A stretch of DNA of 64,000 nt from positions 24,167,039 to 24,231,038 of the forward strand of contig OX940975.1 in the NCBI GenBank assembly GCA_954871275.1, given 5' to 3'. Positions 9,975-21,350 of the stretch are shown one piece after another (the first letter of the stretch is position 1; each line of letters starts with the position of its first letter). A program made the translations under genes and the position numbers. The notes beneath the pieces are model-generated. The model did not search any database, was not told the origin of the DNA, and saw only the letters and a program-made list of their open reading frames with translations. This DNA is from Leptopterna dolabrata (taxonomy: Eukaryota > Arthropoda > Insecta > Hemiptera > Miridae).

Positions 9975-10620
9975 GGGACGTCATCGAACGACCGTGCGTT
10001 CAGCGATGGTCGCGCGTATCGTGCGGTGATCGTCCGACCGAAATATGTGTCCAAATTCGCGCAACCTATTCGCACGACCAAGCGTTGTGCTACCCGATCG
10101 TACGACCAGTTCATGCGTCCCTGCGGTCAGTTCTTAGCGGGATTCGTTCGGTGGTTTATTTTTTATTTTAAAAAAGGGGAAAGATGGACGAGGACGCAGC
10201 ATTTTTGTTTGGAAACATTTACATAAATGCTGTGGAACTAGAGCCTTCAACGAATAATAGAAGGAGATCAGTTAACAAAATGTACAAAACGCGGGGGAGA
10301 CTCGGTGAATTTAACCTCACTTCATTGATGAGTTCCTCTTCAAAATTCATTGATAACATTTTTTAAATAAAATTTTAAATGATCAGAATCACTAGAACGA
10401 ACGCAAGGTCGCACGACCAAAATCAAACTGGTTGAACTTGTGCGTTCACCTGACTGCGGATCGTGCGAACAAGTGGAGTTCCACGACCTATTCGGACACA
10501 TCCCCTCTGGGAAAAGGTTTGTTTACATGCGTCCGTACGGAGTTCGTACGATCTACACGGTCCGATCACGAATCAAGAGATGAGATGAGTGACAGTAACC
10601 ACCGATCTTCGAGGACCAAC
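9975..10620. mobile_element. Possible non-autonomous PIF/Harbinger-like element
   Basis: GC-richer flanks rich in CGNACGACC-type words (about 9975-10140 and 10395-10600) surround a short ORF that looks like the start of a Harbinger nuclease. The flanks are partly inverted relative to each other (for example GTGTCCAAATTCG against CGAATAGG with GTGTCCG), but I could not define exact TIRs or a TWA target duplication. The assignment rests on weak protein resemblance. Confidence 0.3.
10184..10366 (+). pseudogene. Possible Harbinger nuclease N-terminal fragment, 60 residues
   Basis: An ATG-started frame begins MDEDAAFLF and later has an Arg-rich stretch followed by RLGEF and a hydrophobic patch ending FIDNIF. 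Established knowledge: insect PIF/Harbinger nucleases commonly begin with an acidic MDE stretch, then an Arg run, then a GEF motif ahead of the catalytic domain. The catalytic DDE domain is absent because the frame stops after 60 codons. Chance similarity is possible. Confidence 0.3.
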
Positions 10621-10800
10621 TAGAGCTCAAACGGGACCCATATAGGTACCAAATTTCGTGAAATTTGGTTCTTGGGAACTAAGAGAAAAGCCGCGAACGG
10701 CGTATGGCGAACTGAATGGGGGGGGGGGGGGGGTTAAACAAATTTTGTTCATGGTTGATTCCAAAGGTTCATTATTAAAAATAAGAAACCAAAATTAGTT
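10605..10800 (+). repeat. Family F1 right-end fragment with poly-G tract
   Basis: Shows GAGGACCAACTAGA, AAATTTCGTGAAATTTGGTT, a run of about 16 G at 10718-10734, then TTGATTCCAAAGGTTCATTA and AAACCAAAA, which is the standard F1 right end. Confidence 0.65.
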
Positions 10801-11689
10801 CAATATAGTCCTACTTGGTTCATTTTCAGTTCAGATGCTGAATAATTACTTACCTACTGCTTGAGTTGATGTTATAATTTATGACCACTGTTATAATTTA
10901 AGATCACAAGAAAAAAAAGAAGAGCTACTAACAGAAAGCTTAGTATATAATATGTACTTTTCTTTTGATTGGCCATTAGAAACAGAGTGGCAAACTTTTG
11001 ACTTTGTCATCTTGTAGCTAAGGTAGATAACTTTTCCAGTGACACATAAATAAATATACATAGGTATAAAGGTACCATGAATATAAATAGGTACCTACAT
11101 CAACTATACACATTATACACAACAAAATGCCCAACTCGGGATGGATTCGGAATGCTCCGACATGGGAAGAATAAAGAAAGTTTTCAAAAATCCATGTAGC
11201 TACTAAACATTTTGAACCCATCGCAGTTATGCATTTTCTCATCAACACTTCGCTGAAAAAACTGTCTATTCTATGTTTACCATCGGGAAATATCCTTCAA
11301 TTTACAGCGGAGATAGATAATGGACAATTTTGAAAGGTAACAGAGGAGAACACTAGGTATCGTGTTTCAATTCGAAACGCCAAGCACTCCGATACCAACA
11401 CGTGTGTTTAGCAACTTTTCGAGCGGAGTGAACCAAATTTGGCTGAACTAGAAAATATGATATATAACAGAATAGGGGAGGATCATTCGATCTCCTCAGT
11501 GGCCTCCATTCTAATATTTTTTATATTAAACGAACTCTTTGATCGCGTTAAAACTATGATGAGGTTGGAAATGGTAGGTAATAATTTGTACGGAAAAACG
11601 AGGAAATTGATGACGAAAATATTGGTTACAGACAATTGAAAATTACATTTCGTTTAAAACATTACTTGGAATTTGGAAAAAAGAAAAAA
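10801..11689. other. No gene seen
   Basis: AT-rich. Short frames at 11018-11248 (minus) and 11439-11639 (plus) resemble nothing known and lack supporting context. Confidence 0.4.
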
Positions 11690-11952
11690 ATCGCTGCAAA
11701 TCCCTGCACAACGGTTTATTATTTTGTACAGAACATATATTATGCACTATTCTACACATATTATGTAGATCGCGGACCCTCCGTAGGTTAGTACCTACCT
11801 AAACCGTTGAGTAATAATTTACCTGTATAGGTTCCCCTTCTACGGAGATAGAATAATGAACCGTTGTGTAATAATTTACCCATCAATAATACTTCAACGG
11901 TTGTTCAAGTTGCAAGAGTACCTATAAACAAAATCCAGCCCCTTCTTGGTAG

Positions 11953-12102
11953 ATGAGCCGTTGTGTAATAATTTACCGTTGTGTAATAATTTACCGTTGT
12001 GTAATAATTTACCGTTGTGTAATAATTTACCGTTGTGTAATAATTTACCGATGTGTAATAATTTACCGTTGTGTAATAATTTGCCACTGTGTAATAATTT
12101 AC
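11953..12102. repeat. 18-bp satellite CCGTTGTGTAATAATTTA, block 1
   Basis: About eight units, nearly all identical. The unit is the reverse complement of part of the F1 sub-terminal sequence (TAAATTATTACACAACGG), so it arose by amplification of the element's own end. It is open in several frames only because 18 is a multiple of three. Confidence 0.9.
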
Positions 12103-12178
12103 CCATCAATAATACTTCAACGGTTGTTCAAGATGCAAAAGTACCTATCAACAAAATCCAGCCCCTTCTGGGTAGATG

Positions 12179-12303
12179 AGCCGTTGTGTAATAATTTATC
12201 GTTTTGTAATAATTTACCGTGGTGTAATAATTTACCGTTGTGTAATAATTTACCGTTGTGTAGTAATTTGCCGGTGTGTAATAATTTGCCATTGTGTAAT
12301 AAT
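12179..12303. repeat. 18-bp satellite, block 2
   Basis: About seven units of the same 18-bp sequence with more substitutions than block 1. Blocks 1 and 2, with the linker after each, form a larger duplication of about 225 bp. Confidence 0.85.
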
Positions 12304-12940
12304 TTACCCATCAATACTTCAACGTTTGTTCAAGTTTCAGAAGTACCTACCAAAAAAATACAATAGTCCATCACTTGTCAAATGAAATAATATCGCAGAA
12401 CAAACAACTCGACTTCATACAGCCATCCTTGATTATATTCAGATGCTCCGTAGTTTTATGATACCCGGGCCGGATTTATACCGTTTGATTCACGATCGTA
12501 TTGACGAAGCTTTTTGGTGCTCACGAACGGCTGGACGTACGATGCTACGGGTGGTCTCAAAAAATTGTTTAGCTCAAGACAAATCTAATAACGTAAAAAA
12601 CCATACCCTTCTATCGGTTGTTTTCGTGCTACGGCGTTCTGAAAATGTTAACCCCTATTTTGAACCCCTTAGAGATGACTGACAGTAACGTCGAGCTTCG
12701 AGGACCAACTAGACCCCGAACGGAACCTATAACCCGAATTTCATCAATTTTGTTCCATGGTAACTAAGAAAAGTGGCCCGTACGGCGTACGGCGGACAGA
12801 CAGAAATATTTTTGTTGCAGTTTTGGATTCTACATACCTTGAAACGTAAACCATTAAATTTTGAGGGGGGGTAAGAATTTTTTTTTTTTCATGCTCGATT
12901 CCAATGGTTCATTATTGAAAATAATAAACCAAAATCATGG

Positions 12941-13745
12941 CCGCTCATCCTTAGGACGAACAAGGAGGTAGGTATTGTATTGACCTATTCTTCATCAGTC
13001 ACACAATCTTCCGAGAAGTGCTGTTTATTATTATTGTGTATAATAATGAATGAGATCCGACCTACTTACAATGTTACATCATGACACCAAATACTGAGGT
13101 CGATTGATCGCACTCACCAGAAGCTTCAAACTAACCAGTACTAACTAGCAGTATTACTAATAGTAATTATAACTAATCAGCTATAGTGCTTGAGCTTGAA
13201 GCCCATTCGTAAGTCAATTTTCAAATGAACTTTAACTGCTGAGTACACTATGAAACTTCATTTTACATTCATTAGCACATAAACACTACGTGCCTCTGAA
13301 TAAAATAAATCCACCTTGAAAAATCAAGTCAAACTTTTTCGGTAGACCAGCAGTTGCAAGTTGGCGTGTTATGAACTAGAAGCCGATGAAAAATGTATAA
13401 CTGGAAACTTTGAACGACCAGTGTTGGTTTGGCGAACTTTTGAAAATGCTGACGGAAGGAGTAGAGAGCAAACGGAGTGGAGAGCTTGAGGAACAGGAAG
13501 AGCTGTCATTCATGATTTATAAATGAACCTAACTTGCTGAAGCTCCAGAAACAATATCATCTACAAACCCCCGAAAACTACAAGTGGAATTGTAATAAAT
13601 GTGCAAGAGGATATTTGATTATTCATGCGAATGTTATTCATCCAAATATGCAAATAGACAAGAATCAGGAAAATAGGATTGAAACCCAAGCAATGATCCA
13701 TAGGATCAGATGGTCAGGATGGACCAGCAATGGGCAATTATCATG
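12941..13745. other. No gene seen
   Basis: AT-rich sequence. A 70-codon frame at 13534-13746 is not recognised and has no other support. Confidence 0.4.
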
Positions 13746-14450
13746 AATTCTCTTTGCATTTTTCCTTCCTCACTACCAAAGGTAACGAAGCTTTTATTCG
13801 TGCAAGAGTCAAAAATATTTATGTCCTCCGAAGTGAAAATGTCCACTCGATTTTACGTTTCAGACATCAAGGAACATTCTTAGTTCCGTGTCTGTCTGTC
13901 TGCCTGTGGTCAATTCCTTGTAATGTCCGTAACTAACCGAAATAATGGTTGAAATGGGCTGAACTTAGGAGAGTAGGTACGGGTTGGGTCACAGATGGTC
14001 CCACACCAAAATCATTGAAAAAGTACTGTAATTTTCGTCTGCGTATGCGCAAACGTGAAATACTTGAAACGCCCATAACTGCCTTAAATATTGTTGAAAT
14101 GAGTTGAAAATTGAAGGGTCGATCAGGAATAATAATTTGACCGAACCACGTGAATTTCATTGGAATCGTACTGAACTTTCGTCTGCGCATGCGCGAACAT
14201 GAAACGTTGACCATTCCCTTGTAACGCTTCTAACTATACGAAAAATAGTCTAGAGAGCTAAAAATTTGAGGATGTACGCGGGTAGGATCGCAGATGGTCC
14301 CACATCAAAATCATTGAAATCGTACCATAATTTTCGTCTCCACATGCGCAAGCGTCAAATCCTCGTAGCGCCCATAACTACCCTGCAAATCATCGTATAG
14401 CGGTGAAATTCGGAAGATATATGGAGGTGAGGTGTTGGATGGTCTCAAAC
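13746..14450 (+). repeat. Dispersed repeat family F2, copy 1
   Basis: Shares an ordered series of blocks with 49925-50570: CTTCCTCACTA, TTCGTGCAAGAGTC, ACATCAAGGAAC, TGGTCAATTCCTTGT, CGAAATAATGGTTG and CGCCCATAACTACC. Internally it has about three degenerate units containing CAGATGGTCCCACA, ATTTTCGTCTGCG, ATGCGCAA and GCCCATAACT. No long coding frame. Class unknown. Confidence 0.65.
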
Positions 14451-17400
14451 GCATGTAACCCATGCATGGATACTCCACCTGCCCATGATGAACCTACCCA
14501 ACTATTCTATACGTTCATGCGATTGAAGATTCTATACTGCCTACTCGAATTTGCAGACGTTTTTGTCAATAGCTTGTGATGTGAAGTTACATACGTAACC
14601 CCTTCGAAGGTTGCATACATTATATTTATTTGAAATTGGTACCTATATGCATCAATAATCACACTAAACAAAGCTCAGCCAAATATAACAAGCAACTTAC
14701 AAATCAACCACCTCAAGGAAAATGCCAACTTTCAGGTTATGTCCTCAACTCTGCAGATGAGCCAACATTAGATTACCGTCTAAACTAAGTCATCATCAAA
14801 TATAATCCTCAAGTCCTTGCCACCAACCTTTATCCCCTACACTTTTTGCGGGAAGGTTGGTTTAAATTTGGAGAACTTTGTGGGTTACCGGAAACGGGCA
14901 ACCATGTTGCAAAAATTTCTTCATCATTTACAAGGGATTTCTTCTTAATTTATTCACAAGGGAATATTCGAACTTTTCAGCGGGCAAGAAGAACTATACG
15001 GGTAGTCTTCTCACACACTTAGTTGGAAAGTTAAACTTGAAAGTGAGGGTCCCCGAAAGGCTATTAACAAGTTGCGTAGCCCTAGCAGAACATCGGGGCC
15101 CTAATTTAAGGTGTTACTGCAGCCCGGCGCAACCATATATCACCCCCTTCTTCCTCACGACTCTTCACCACGAGCTTATAACGTAATATCTAAGTTAACG
15201 GTGCGAGCGGTGAAGCGTTAGAAAAACTACGAGACTCTACAGCTAGGGTTTCCTTTGAATACATTATGCAAAGTTCGAAGCCTTGCAGAGGGCCATATGG
15301 GAATGCCGATGGGAAAATTAAGGCTGCGAGGCAATTTTCACTGTACGGGAGGATACCACTAAAAAATAATACTAAGCAGTAAATTTATAAGAATCATCTG
15401 CTGGCCATCACCTTGAAATTTGAAGAAAACTAAAGAAACCGCCATAATTTCTAGACACATCAGGTTCTGATAGAATGCGAGCGTTTTGCATGTGCCAGAA
15501 CTTTGAGTAAGACATGAAAACCAACAAACTCAGCTCTTGCTCTCAGCTCGAAACTTCCTCTAGTATAGTCATAAAGCTTGTGGAAAGAAACATGGCATCA
15601 GAGAAGTGGACCGAATTTTAGTTGAAGCAAGCTTCGGGAGGAAAAGGGTCACGATTTCAGTTAAGTATAAGGTTCACATGGTGGAGAATTATTTACTCAC
15701 TCAGCAGTGGTCTGTAAGTCGCAAGACGATGATTTAGGTGGCATGATTGTACTGTGTGGAATCAAAGACAGCAATGGTGTGTTTTTTTTTTAAATTGAAC
15801 GAAAAACGTCTTTTTGTTTTTCAAACGCTTACAACTGGGAACATAATATTTAAGTGGTTTGGTCATGATCGCCAGCACAGAGGCTCCGGTCCACCATCCC
15901 GACACAGCACGATGACCTAGTTACTTTGCCTGTCATGCCACCTTCCCAGAAGGGTTTCTGTGTATTGCGAAAGGGAACTATATTCTGTCAACGCGAGAAA
16001 AGAAAAATTGATCCAGTTCCACTTGCGGCGTCGTTATGAGCCGTTACTAGTGTCTGGAGGATGTTGACCGTTAGACGCAGTGCCAATCCAAAGTCTGTCC
16101 AGTAACTATGGGCAATAGCGTCAGCGTGCTCTACTCCTAGATATTGTTATCGTCGGATAAAGCCAGTCTCATACTTAAGATGTGCAGAATTTAACATACC
16201 TGAGGATGTTATCAGATATCACCAAATCAGACCGATAGAGATCGATGTTAGCAGGCGACAATATTAGATATTACGTGATAAGGAGTTACGTGACCTGGGG
16301 GAAGAGCTTTGAGGCAAACAGAGTGCACCGTTAGTGGAGAGGGACGAGCTACTTGGTCACGATTTGGCCGACCTTTCCGTGCTCCAATGCCCTTTCACCG
16401 TCCAGTCTCGCACGCGGTCGTCCCCGACAGTTGGCTCTGGAGCCTCTCATGTCGGTTCTTCAAAAATGAGAGCCCCAGACACAGCTAATTCTGATCTAAC
16501 CATCCTTTGACTTTCAATCTCTCTAATAGTCAGATTGAAATAATCGGGTTCTATAGGTGAGATTAAATCCCAACCGTCAAGCGACAGAGCGCGCTCGGCC
16601 ACCGGCTCATCATGCATCCCCACAACAACGTAACTAAATAAAAAATTCATAAGTTAAATAGAAAATTCATAAGCAGTTTATTGGAGCCCACATGAACGTA
16701 ATGATGAGATGGCCCTACTATCTCGTTGATAATCAACAGGTACATACTATAATTATTCTAGAGTCATGAAAATTGATTTCATAAAGCCACTTCAGACTCG
16801 CTATCTTAGAGGAATGAAGAGAACAGCGATGTAGAGAACAGAGGAAACACTACTTCATGTGCGACTATTAACGGGTTTCAATTATCATGATTTTATTTAT
16901 TTATGATTACAGATTCAAGTTCCATGGGTCTGATATGGACTACTATGTGAATTATATTATTATTATTATAAGATTCCAAACCCAGAACACATTCAAAAGA
17001 AGCAAATTACGAATAGCAGAAAACACGCAAATTTGTTATTGGTGGGGATGTATGTTTTGGTAGACTTACTTTGTCGTCATCAAGGCTCCTGTGGAATGTG
17101 ATTCAAACCATACATACCTGCAAAAAAAGAACAATACCGTAAACTGGGGTTACGTGAGTACAAATCTGAGGTTTTTCAACTTTTCACTTAGTTAAAAATT
17201 GATAAATATGAAATCAAATATACCATATTATGAAATCGAGGTCTCTAGTTATGAGATTAATTTGTTGGTAGCTCAAAGTAGATCACAAAAATAGTTATTT
17301 TACGTTTGAAAGTGTACTCATTAGACCATGTGAAGTGGGGTCAATTGATGGCTCTCGTTTTTCGTCGTTTAGGCCCATACAAGTGTTCACGTACTCAATT

Positions 17401-18868
17401 AAACCATCAGAACTTATAGCCAGAGAAACTCTATAAAGAAAAATACGCACTGCAACTAAAAAAATTGTATAATTAATGTTTTAAAAACCCCGTTACAACA
17501 GGTATGAAAAACGCGTTACACATGCTAGAAACAAAGCAGGTAGGTAAAATACGGGAGGTACTCTAAAATACATTTTGAATGACACCAATCAACACAACCT
17601 ACCAACTAAGGTTTCACGTCGACTTTATACATTCTCCCTGATTGATGAAATTTGCTTAGGACCCATACCGGTTAGGTACAATAACATGCATACCCACCAA
17701 TAACAAATTTGCGTGGTTTCCCCTCCAAACTTCATTTTAGAAACTGTACTCCGCACCGATCTTAATTTTTTACACATCCATTAATAAATTTACTTTTCTT
17801 CATTTAAAGTTACTTTTATTGATAACTGAAACTGCATCTTGTAATCGAATAATTAGGTATGTACCTAACAAAGATAGCATTATTTACTTGTCTCCCCAGA
17901 TCGAACACTAAACTCGCTATGTTTGTAGATGTTACACACTCGTCAGACGACATGTTATTCATCCAAATTTTGGAACTGTTCTGATAAATTTCTAAGAGAA
18001 ACATTACGTGACCGAAACGACCAACCTAACAGTGCTACCAACTTGTTAAACTGTCCCTCTTAACAACGGTAGTGCGTTCTTTTGAGGAATTATAGAACAA
18101 GAAATAGCTGTTGAAGAATGAAAAACGTGGTTTGTCATCATTTCACCCTTCCGGACAATATCACCACAGTGGTGAACAGTGAACAGTGATGAACCAAGTG
18201 TTGGCTAAAAACATATCTGACTCAATGAATAATCTCTCTAGATAAAAATTTAACATAATGAATGGGAAAATGAATGCAATGAGGTGGTAGGGGGAGCACC
18301 AAAAAAAATTCCTAAGTTGCTCGAAATCCTGAGGGTAAGTACTTGAAACAAACAACAGGTTTGAGGTTGGCAGAACAGAAGAGGGGAACTCTCCAAGCCC
18401 ATTCACCCTTGTTTAGAATGAGGCTTCGTTATGCTAAACATGTTCGCCTTGTTTTCTAATCGTCTTCATTCCTTGTGTTTTTGGAAAAGGGCGAACAGAG
18501 GTTTCTACTAACAGGGTTTACTTGCAGTGTTTCCACGAGCTTTACATAGCCCGCAATCATCCAGGTGTATAATTGCAGTAGCACGTTGGGGTTTGAATAT
18601 TCTACTTCACACACATATTATAAATTATAACAAAGCGAAGTGAAATTATAACACTGGTAATCAAGTTTCACTATTGTTGGTAGGTACTGTCGAAGTGCCA
18701 AAGGCCAGTCACACACAATAATAAATATTATGAGTATTCAATCAAAATAGTAATGACCCTACTACTTATGCAAGGGTGTAAAAACATTCATGTCCTCAAG
18801 AGTTATACCATTAATTTCCGAGCGATCGGGATAACAGCAGCGAAGCATGTACTTACCTAAATACTGTC
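14451..18868. other. No gene seen, 4.4 kb
   Basis: Mixed AT-rich DNA with short microsatellites (for example (TTA)n near 16953). A GTG-started frame at 14878-15186 and short frames at 16447, 17816 and 18161 are unrecognised. A TAAACTGGGGTTACGTGAGTA phrase near 17150 looks repeat-like, but I could not find a partner end. The stretch ends at the CTGTC target duplication of LTR-A. Confidence 0.4.
18864..18868. other. Target-site duplication of LTR-A, left (CTGTC)
   Basis: CTGTC directly precedes the TG of the 5' LTR and is repeated directly after the CA of the 3' LTR at 25048-25052. Five bases is the usual duplication for Ty3/gypsy integrases. Confidence 0.9.
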
Positions 18869-19393
18869 TGTCGTGAGTCCCTCCCGGGAACACTCCACTA
18901 GTAACGTTAAGCTCTCACCAATATTCTAATGCCAAACTTAGTTTCCGTCAATAAAGAACTGAGTGGGGAGACAAGCCACAGAACCCAGGGACACAACCTG
19001 GGGCCCCACCACCAGCTCCCAACAGGGAGTTGGAGGGAGAGGCCTCCAGTTCCTATAAAACCCTGGATCCTGGGGCTTTAGCCTCATTCGACACTTCCTC
19101 TAACTAGCTCTCTCTCTTCTCTCCTCTACCTTGCTCCTCCTCCCAGATGATCGGTGGATTACCGCCGCCTGGGAAAACCCTCTCCTCTAAGTCTAGATGA
19201 TCGGTGGACTACCGCCGCCTAGACAACACCTCCTCTCTCAAAAGAACCTAGATGTCGGTGGATTACCGCCGCCTGGGCAAATTCCTACACTCACCTCCAT
19301 CTCCCCTTAAAAAGTCGTAGATGATCGGTGGATATCCGCCGCCTGCGCCTTTCCTCACGCCACCGTGATGAACCAAATTCTAAATTCATCACA
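18869..19393 (+). repeat. LTR-A 5' LTR, 525 bp
   Basis: Begins TGTCGTGAGTCC and ends AAATTCATCACA, so it has TG...CA ends. TATAAAA is at 19054-19060 and an Inr-like TCATTC at 19084-19089, about 30 bases apart, so transcription should start near 19085. The transcribed part is a CT-rich leader with four hairpins. LTR-B shares the TATA, Inr and downstream CT-rich stretch. Confidence 0.95.
19142..19347 (+). promoter_or_regulatory. Four tandem covarying RNA hairpins in the LTR-A 5' leader
   Basis: Hairpins at 19142-19173, 19192-19223, 19247-19277 and 19316-19347. Outer stems are CCCAG/CTGGG, TCTAG/CTAGA, CCTAG/CTGGG and CGTAG/CTGCG, all complementary allowing G-U pairs. The inside is nearly constant: ATGATC (ATGTC in the third), inner stem GGTGG/CCGCC, a 4-base loop (ATTA, ACTA, ATTA, ATAT), then GC before the 3' outer arm. 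Linkers are CT-rich and probably unpaired. Placement after TATA/Inr puts all four in the 5' untranslated RNA. The role is unknown; packaging, dimerisation or internal initiation are possible. Confidence 0.8.
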
Positions 19394-19394
19394 G

Positions 19395-19412
19395 TGGTGA
19401 ACCCGACGTTCA
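19395..19412 (+). other. Primer-binding site, Trp-tRNA-like
   Basis: TGGTGAACCCGACGTTCA starts one base after the LTR. From memory of the insect tRNA-Trp 3' end, the match is about 14 of the first 15 bases (A for C at position 7). Trp-tRNA priming is characteristic of the CsRn1 clade. Confidence 0.7.
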
Positions 19413-19658
19413 CCCAACCTTCTTTTCCTTCCCACCTAATGTGTCGACCCCAGTCAAATACAGTTCGGTGTCCCCATTTTTAACTTCAAATTCGGTTAAA
19501 TCAGTCAGTTTGAATTTCACAATTTTGGCCCACCCCAACCGCTCGGAGATCGCACAGCTCTCACGTCTCCGCTCAACCACACACGCCTCCACTCCAAATT
19601 ATTGCGAATTTCGATTTTAAACTTTAAAATTTGAGTTTTCAAATTTCAGACCTCAACC

Positions 19659-20709
19659 ATGGACCCGAACTCACCATCACCCCCGATCCTCCGGCCAGCC
19701 ACGCTGCAGCCGCCCGCCGCCCCGACAACGGACGCAGCGGCCACTGCCGACAACCCCTTCACCACCCTCTCCCCGCCCGGCTCCGCCGCATCAACCGCCG
19801 CCGCCGCCGCCGCCGCTGCAACCGCGGCACACGCCGCCGCCGACGTCATGACGACCTCTGCGTCATTTCCCCTGTCACTTCCCCCGTTCTACTCACACGA
19901 CCCCGCTCTGTGGTTTTTTCAGGTTGACGCTGCGTTTTCGGCCGCCAACATCCGCAGCCAGAAAACTCGCTACTCCCGCATCATCTCCCTGCTACCATAC
20001 GACATCCTCCTCCAGACGTCGGACATCTCCCCCCACGCCGCCGCTGCGTACGACGACCTCCGCAGCCGCCTCATAACCCTCTACCAGCCGTCCAAAATCG
20101 CACGAGTCGCCGCGCTCTCGCAGCCACAGCACCTCGGCGACCTCAAGCCCTCCCACCTCTACCGCCGTCTGCGTCACCAACTGCAGGGGATAATGACGGC
20201 CGACATCGCGCGGACCTTCTGGCTGCGCGCTCTCCCCCACCCCATACAGATGGCGCTCGCCAGCCACCTAGACGGCCCGGATGAGCCCCTGCTGCGCCTC
20301 GCCGACACTGTCCACGACCTCGCCGCAGCCGCCAGCGTCGGCGAGGTCCACACACCCCGCACCTCAACACCTCGGCGAGACCGCACGACGTCACGGGAAT
20401 GCAGCCGGCCCCCCTCCCTCGACAGGCGCCGACCCCTCTCCATCGAGCGCCGCCGAACCCCCTCCACCGACCGCCGGCGCCAGCATTCACCCGAACGCCG
20501 CCCCACCCCTCCTCGAGAACAACGTAGGGGAAGGTCCCCGGCCGCTGCGACCCCCCTCCGCCACGCCCTGCCCCTCCAAGACTGCCTACCTCCCCGCGGA
20601 CCCCCCCCACCGGTGTTTCTACCATGTAAACTTCGGTGGGGAGGCCCGCAAATGCCAACCCCCCTGCTCCTTCCCCTCCAAGCAGGGAAACGCGGACGCC
20701 CACCGGTAA
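19659..20709 (+). pseudogene. gag: LTR-A gag, frameshifted
   Basis: Starts at ATG 19659 (CCATGG context). An Ala/Pro-rich N-terminus is followed by the capsid-like region (LPPFYSHDPALWFFQVDAAF, then SLLPYDILLQTSD and LDGPDEPLLRLADTVHDL), an Arg/Ser/Pro-rich basic stretch and the CFYH...C...C knuckle. The knuckle lies one frame away from the N-terminal part. Compared with LTR-B, the shift falls near the C-run at about 20550. The Gag stop TAA is at 20707-20709. A homopolymer sequencing error could explain the shift. Gag packages element RNA into virus-like particles. Confidence 0.8.
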
Positions 20710-20720
20710 ATCCGGCGGGC
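20685..20720 (+). promoter_or_regulatory. -1 ribosomal frameshift site of LTR-A
   Basis: Slippery heptamer GGGAAAC at 20685-20691 in the knuckle reading frame (G GGA AAC), a six-base spacer, then a 9-bp hairpin GCCCACCGG/CCGGCGGGC with one A-C mismatch. The 5-base loop TAAAT begins with the gag stop codon. Geometry is identical to LTR-B. Confidence 0.8.
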
Positions 20721-21350
20721 CCACCTCCTCGCCAACACGGGGGGGACCCCCACCAACCCCCCCCCCCCCACCCCCGGCCCGAATTCACACCACCACCACC
20801 AAACAACGCTACTCCTCCTACGCCGCCGCCACGGCCGCCAACCTCCCGACCACGCCTAGCAGCGCCGCCAAACCCCTCACCCCACCACCAACCGTTCCCC
20901 CACCCGGGAACGGCCCCTCCACGCCCGCCACCAGGGCCACCAACCTGCCGGCCGCACCTCCCAGCGCCGCCCAACCTCTTCCCCTACCAACTACCGTTCC
21001 CCCACCCCGGAACGGCCCCTCCACACCTACCGCCAGGGTCACCAACCTGCCGGCCGCGCCTCACGGCGCCGCCAAAACCCTCTCCCCACCAACTGCAGTT
21101 CCCCCACCCCGGAACAACCCCTCCCCAACCGCAACCAGGTCCTCCAACCTTCCGGCCGCACCTCACAACGCCGCTACCGTTCCCCCACCCCGGAACGGGA
21201 AAAGATCGACCCGCGTCTCCTTCGCAGGGGACAACCCACCACCAACACCACCACCCCTCAACTCCGACACCCCTGCTCCCGGCCAGACACCCCCCCCCCC
21301 CCCACAGCCTCCGCAATTTTGCCTCACTCCGCTCCAACCCACCAACGCCT
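20721..21350 (+). repeat. Pro-rich linker with about 100-bp tandem repeats between gag and protease (LTR-A)
   Basis: Three to four units of about 34 codons, each with VPPPRN-like, ATRATNLPAAP-like and AA-rich parts, encode a Pro/Ala/Thr-rich linker. Runs of C (for example near 20758-20770 and 21291-21302) coincide with the places where the open frame changes. LTR-B has the same linker with an 81-bp unit. Confidence 0.7.

Larger units (their letters stand above)
11690..12940 (+). mobile_element. Family F1 copy with expanded internal satellites
   Basis: Begins at GCTGCAAATCCCTGCACAAC and ends at GAAAATAATAAACCAAAA. It contains two 18-bp satellite blocks, a duplicated linker (CCCATCAATA, ACTTCAACG, GTTCAAG, AAAATCCAGCCCCTTC) and the F1 core at 12440-12850. 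A frame at 12443-12682 reads through the core; its counterparts are also open in other copies (see findings). Confidence 0.75.

Noticed and set aside
11953..12303. CRISPR-like array
   Set aside because: There are no unique spacers; this is a head-to-tail 18-bp satellite in a eukaryotic transposon.
11946..12366. Repeat-rich frames of 70-137 codons on both strands
   Set aside because: Produced by the 18-bp satellite, which leaves several frames open at once.
20174..20974. Long minus-strand Gly/Arg-rich frames over LTR-A gag
   Set aside because: Antisense of GC-rich gag with no motifs; the same effect appears opposite LTR-B gag.
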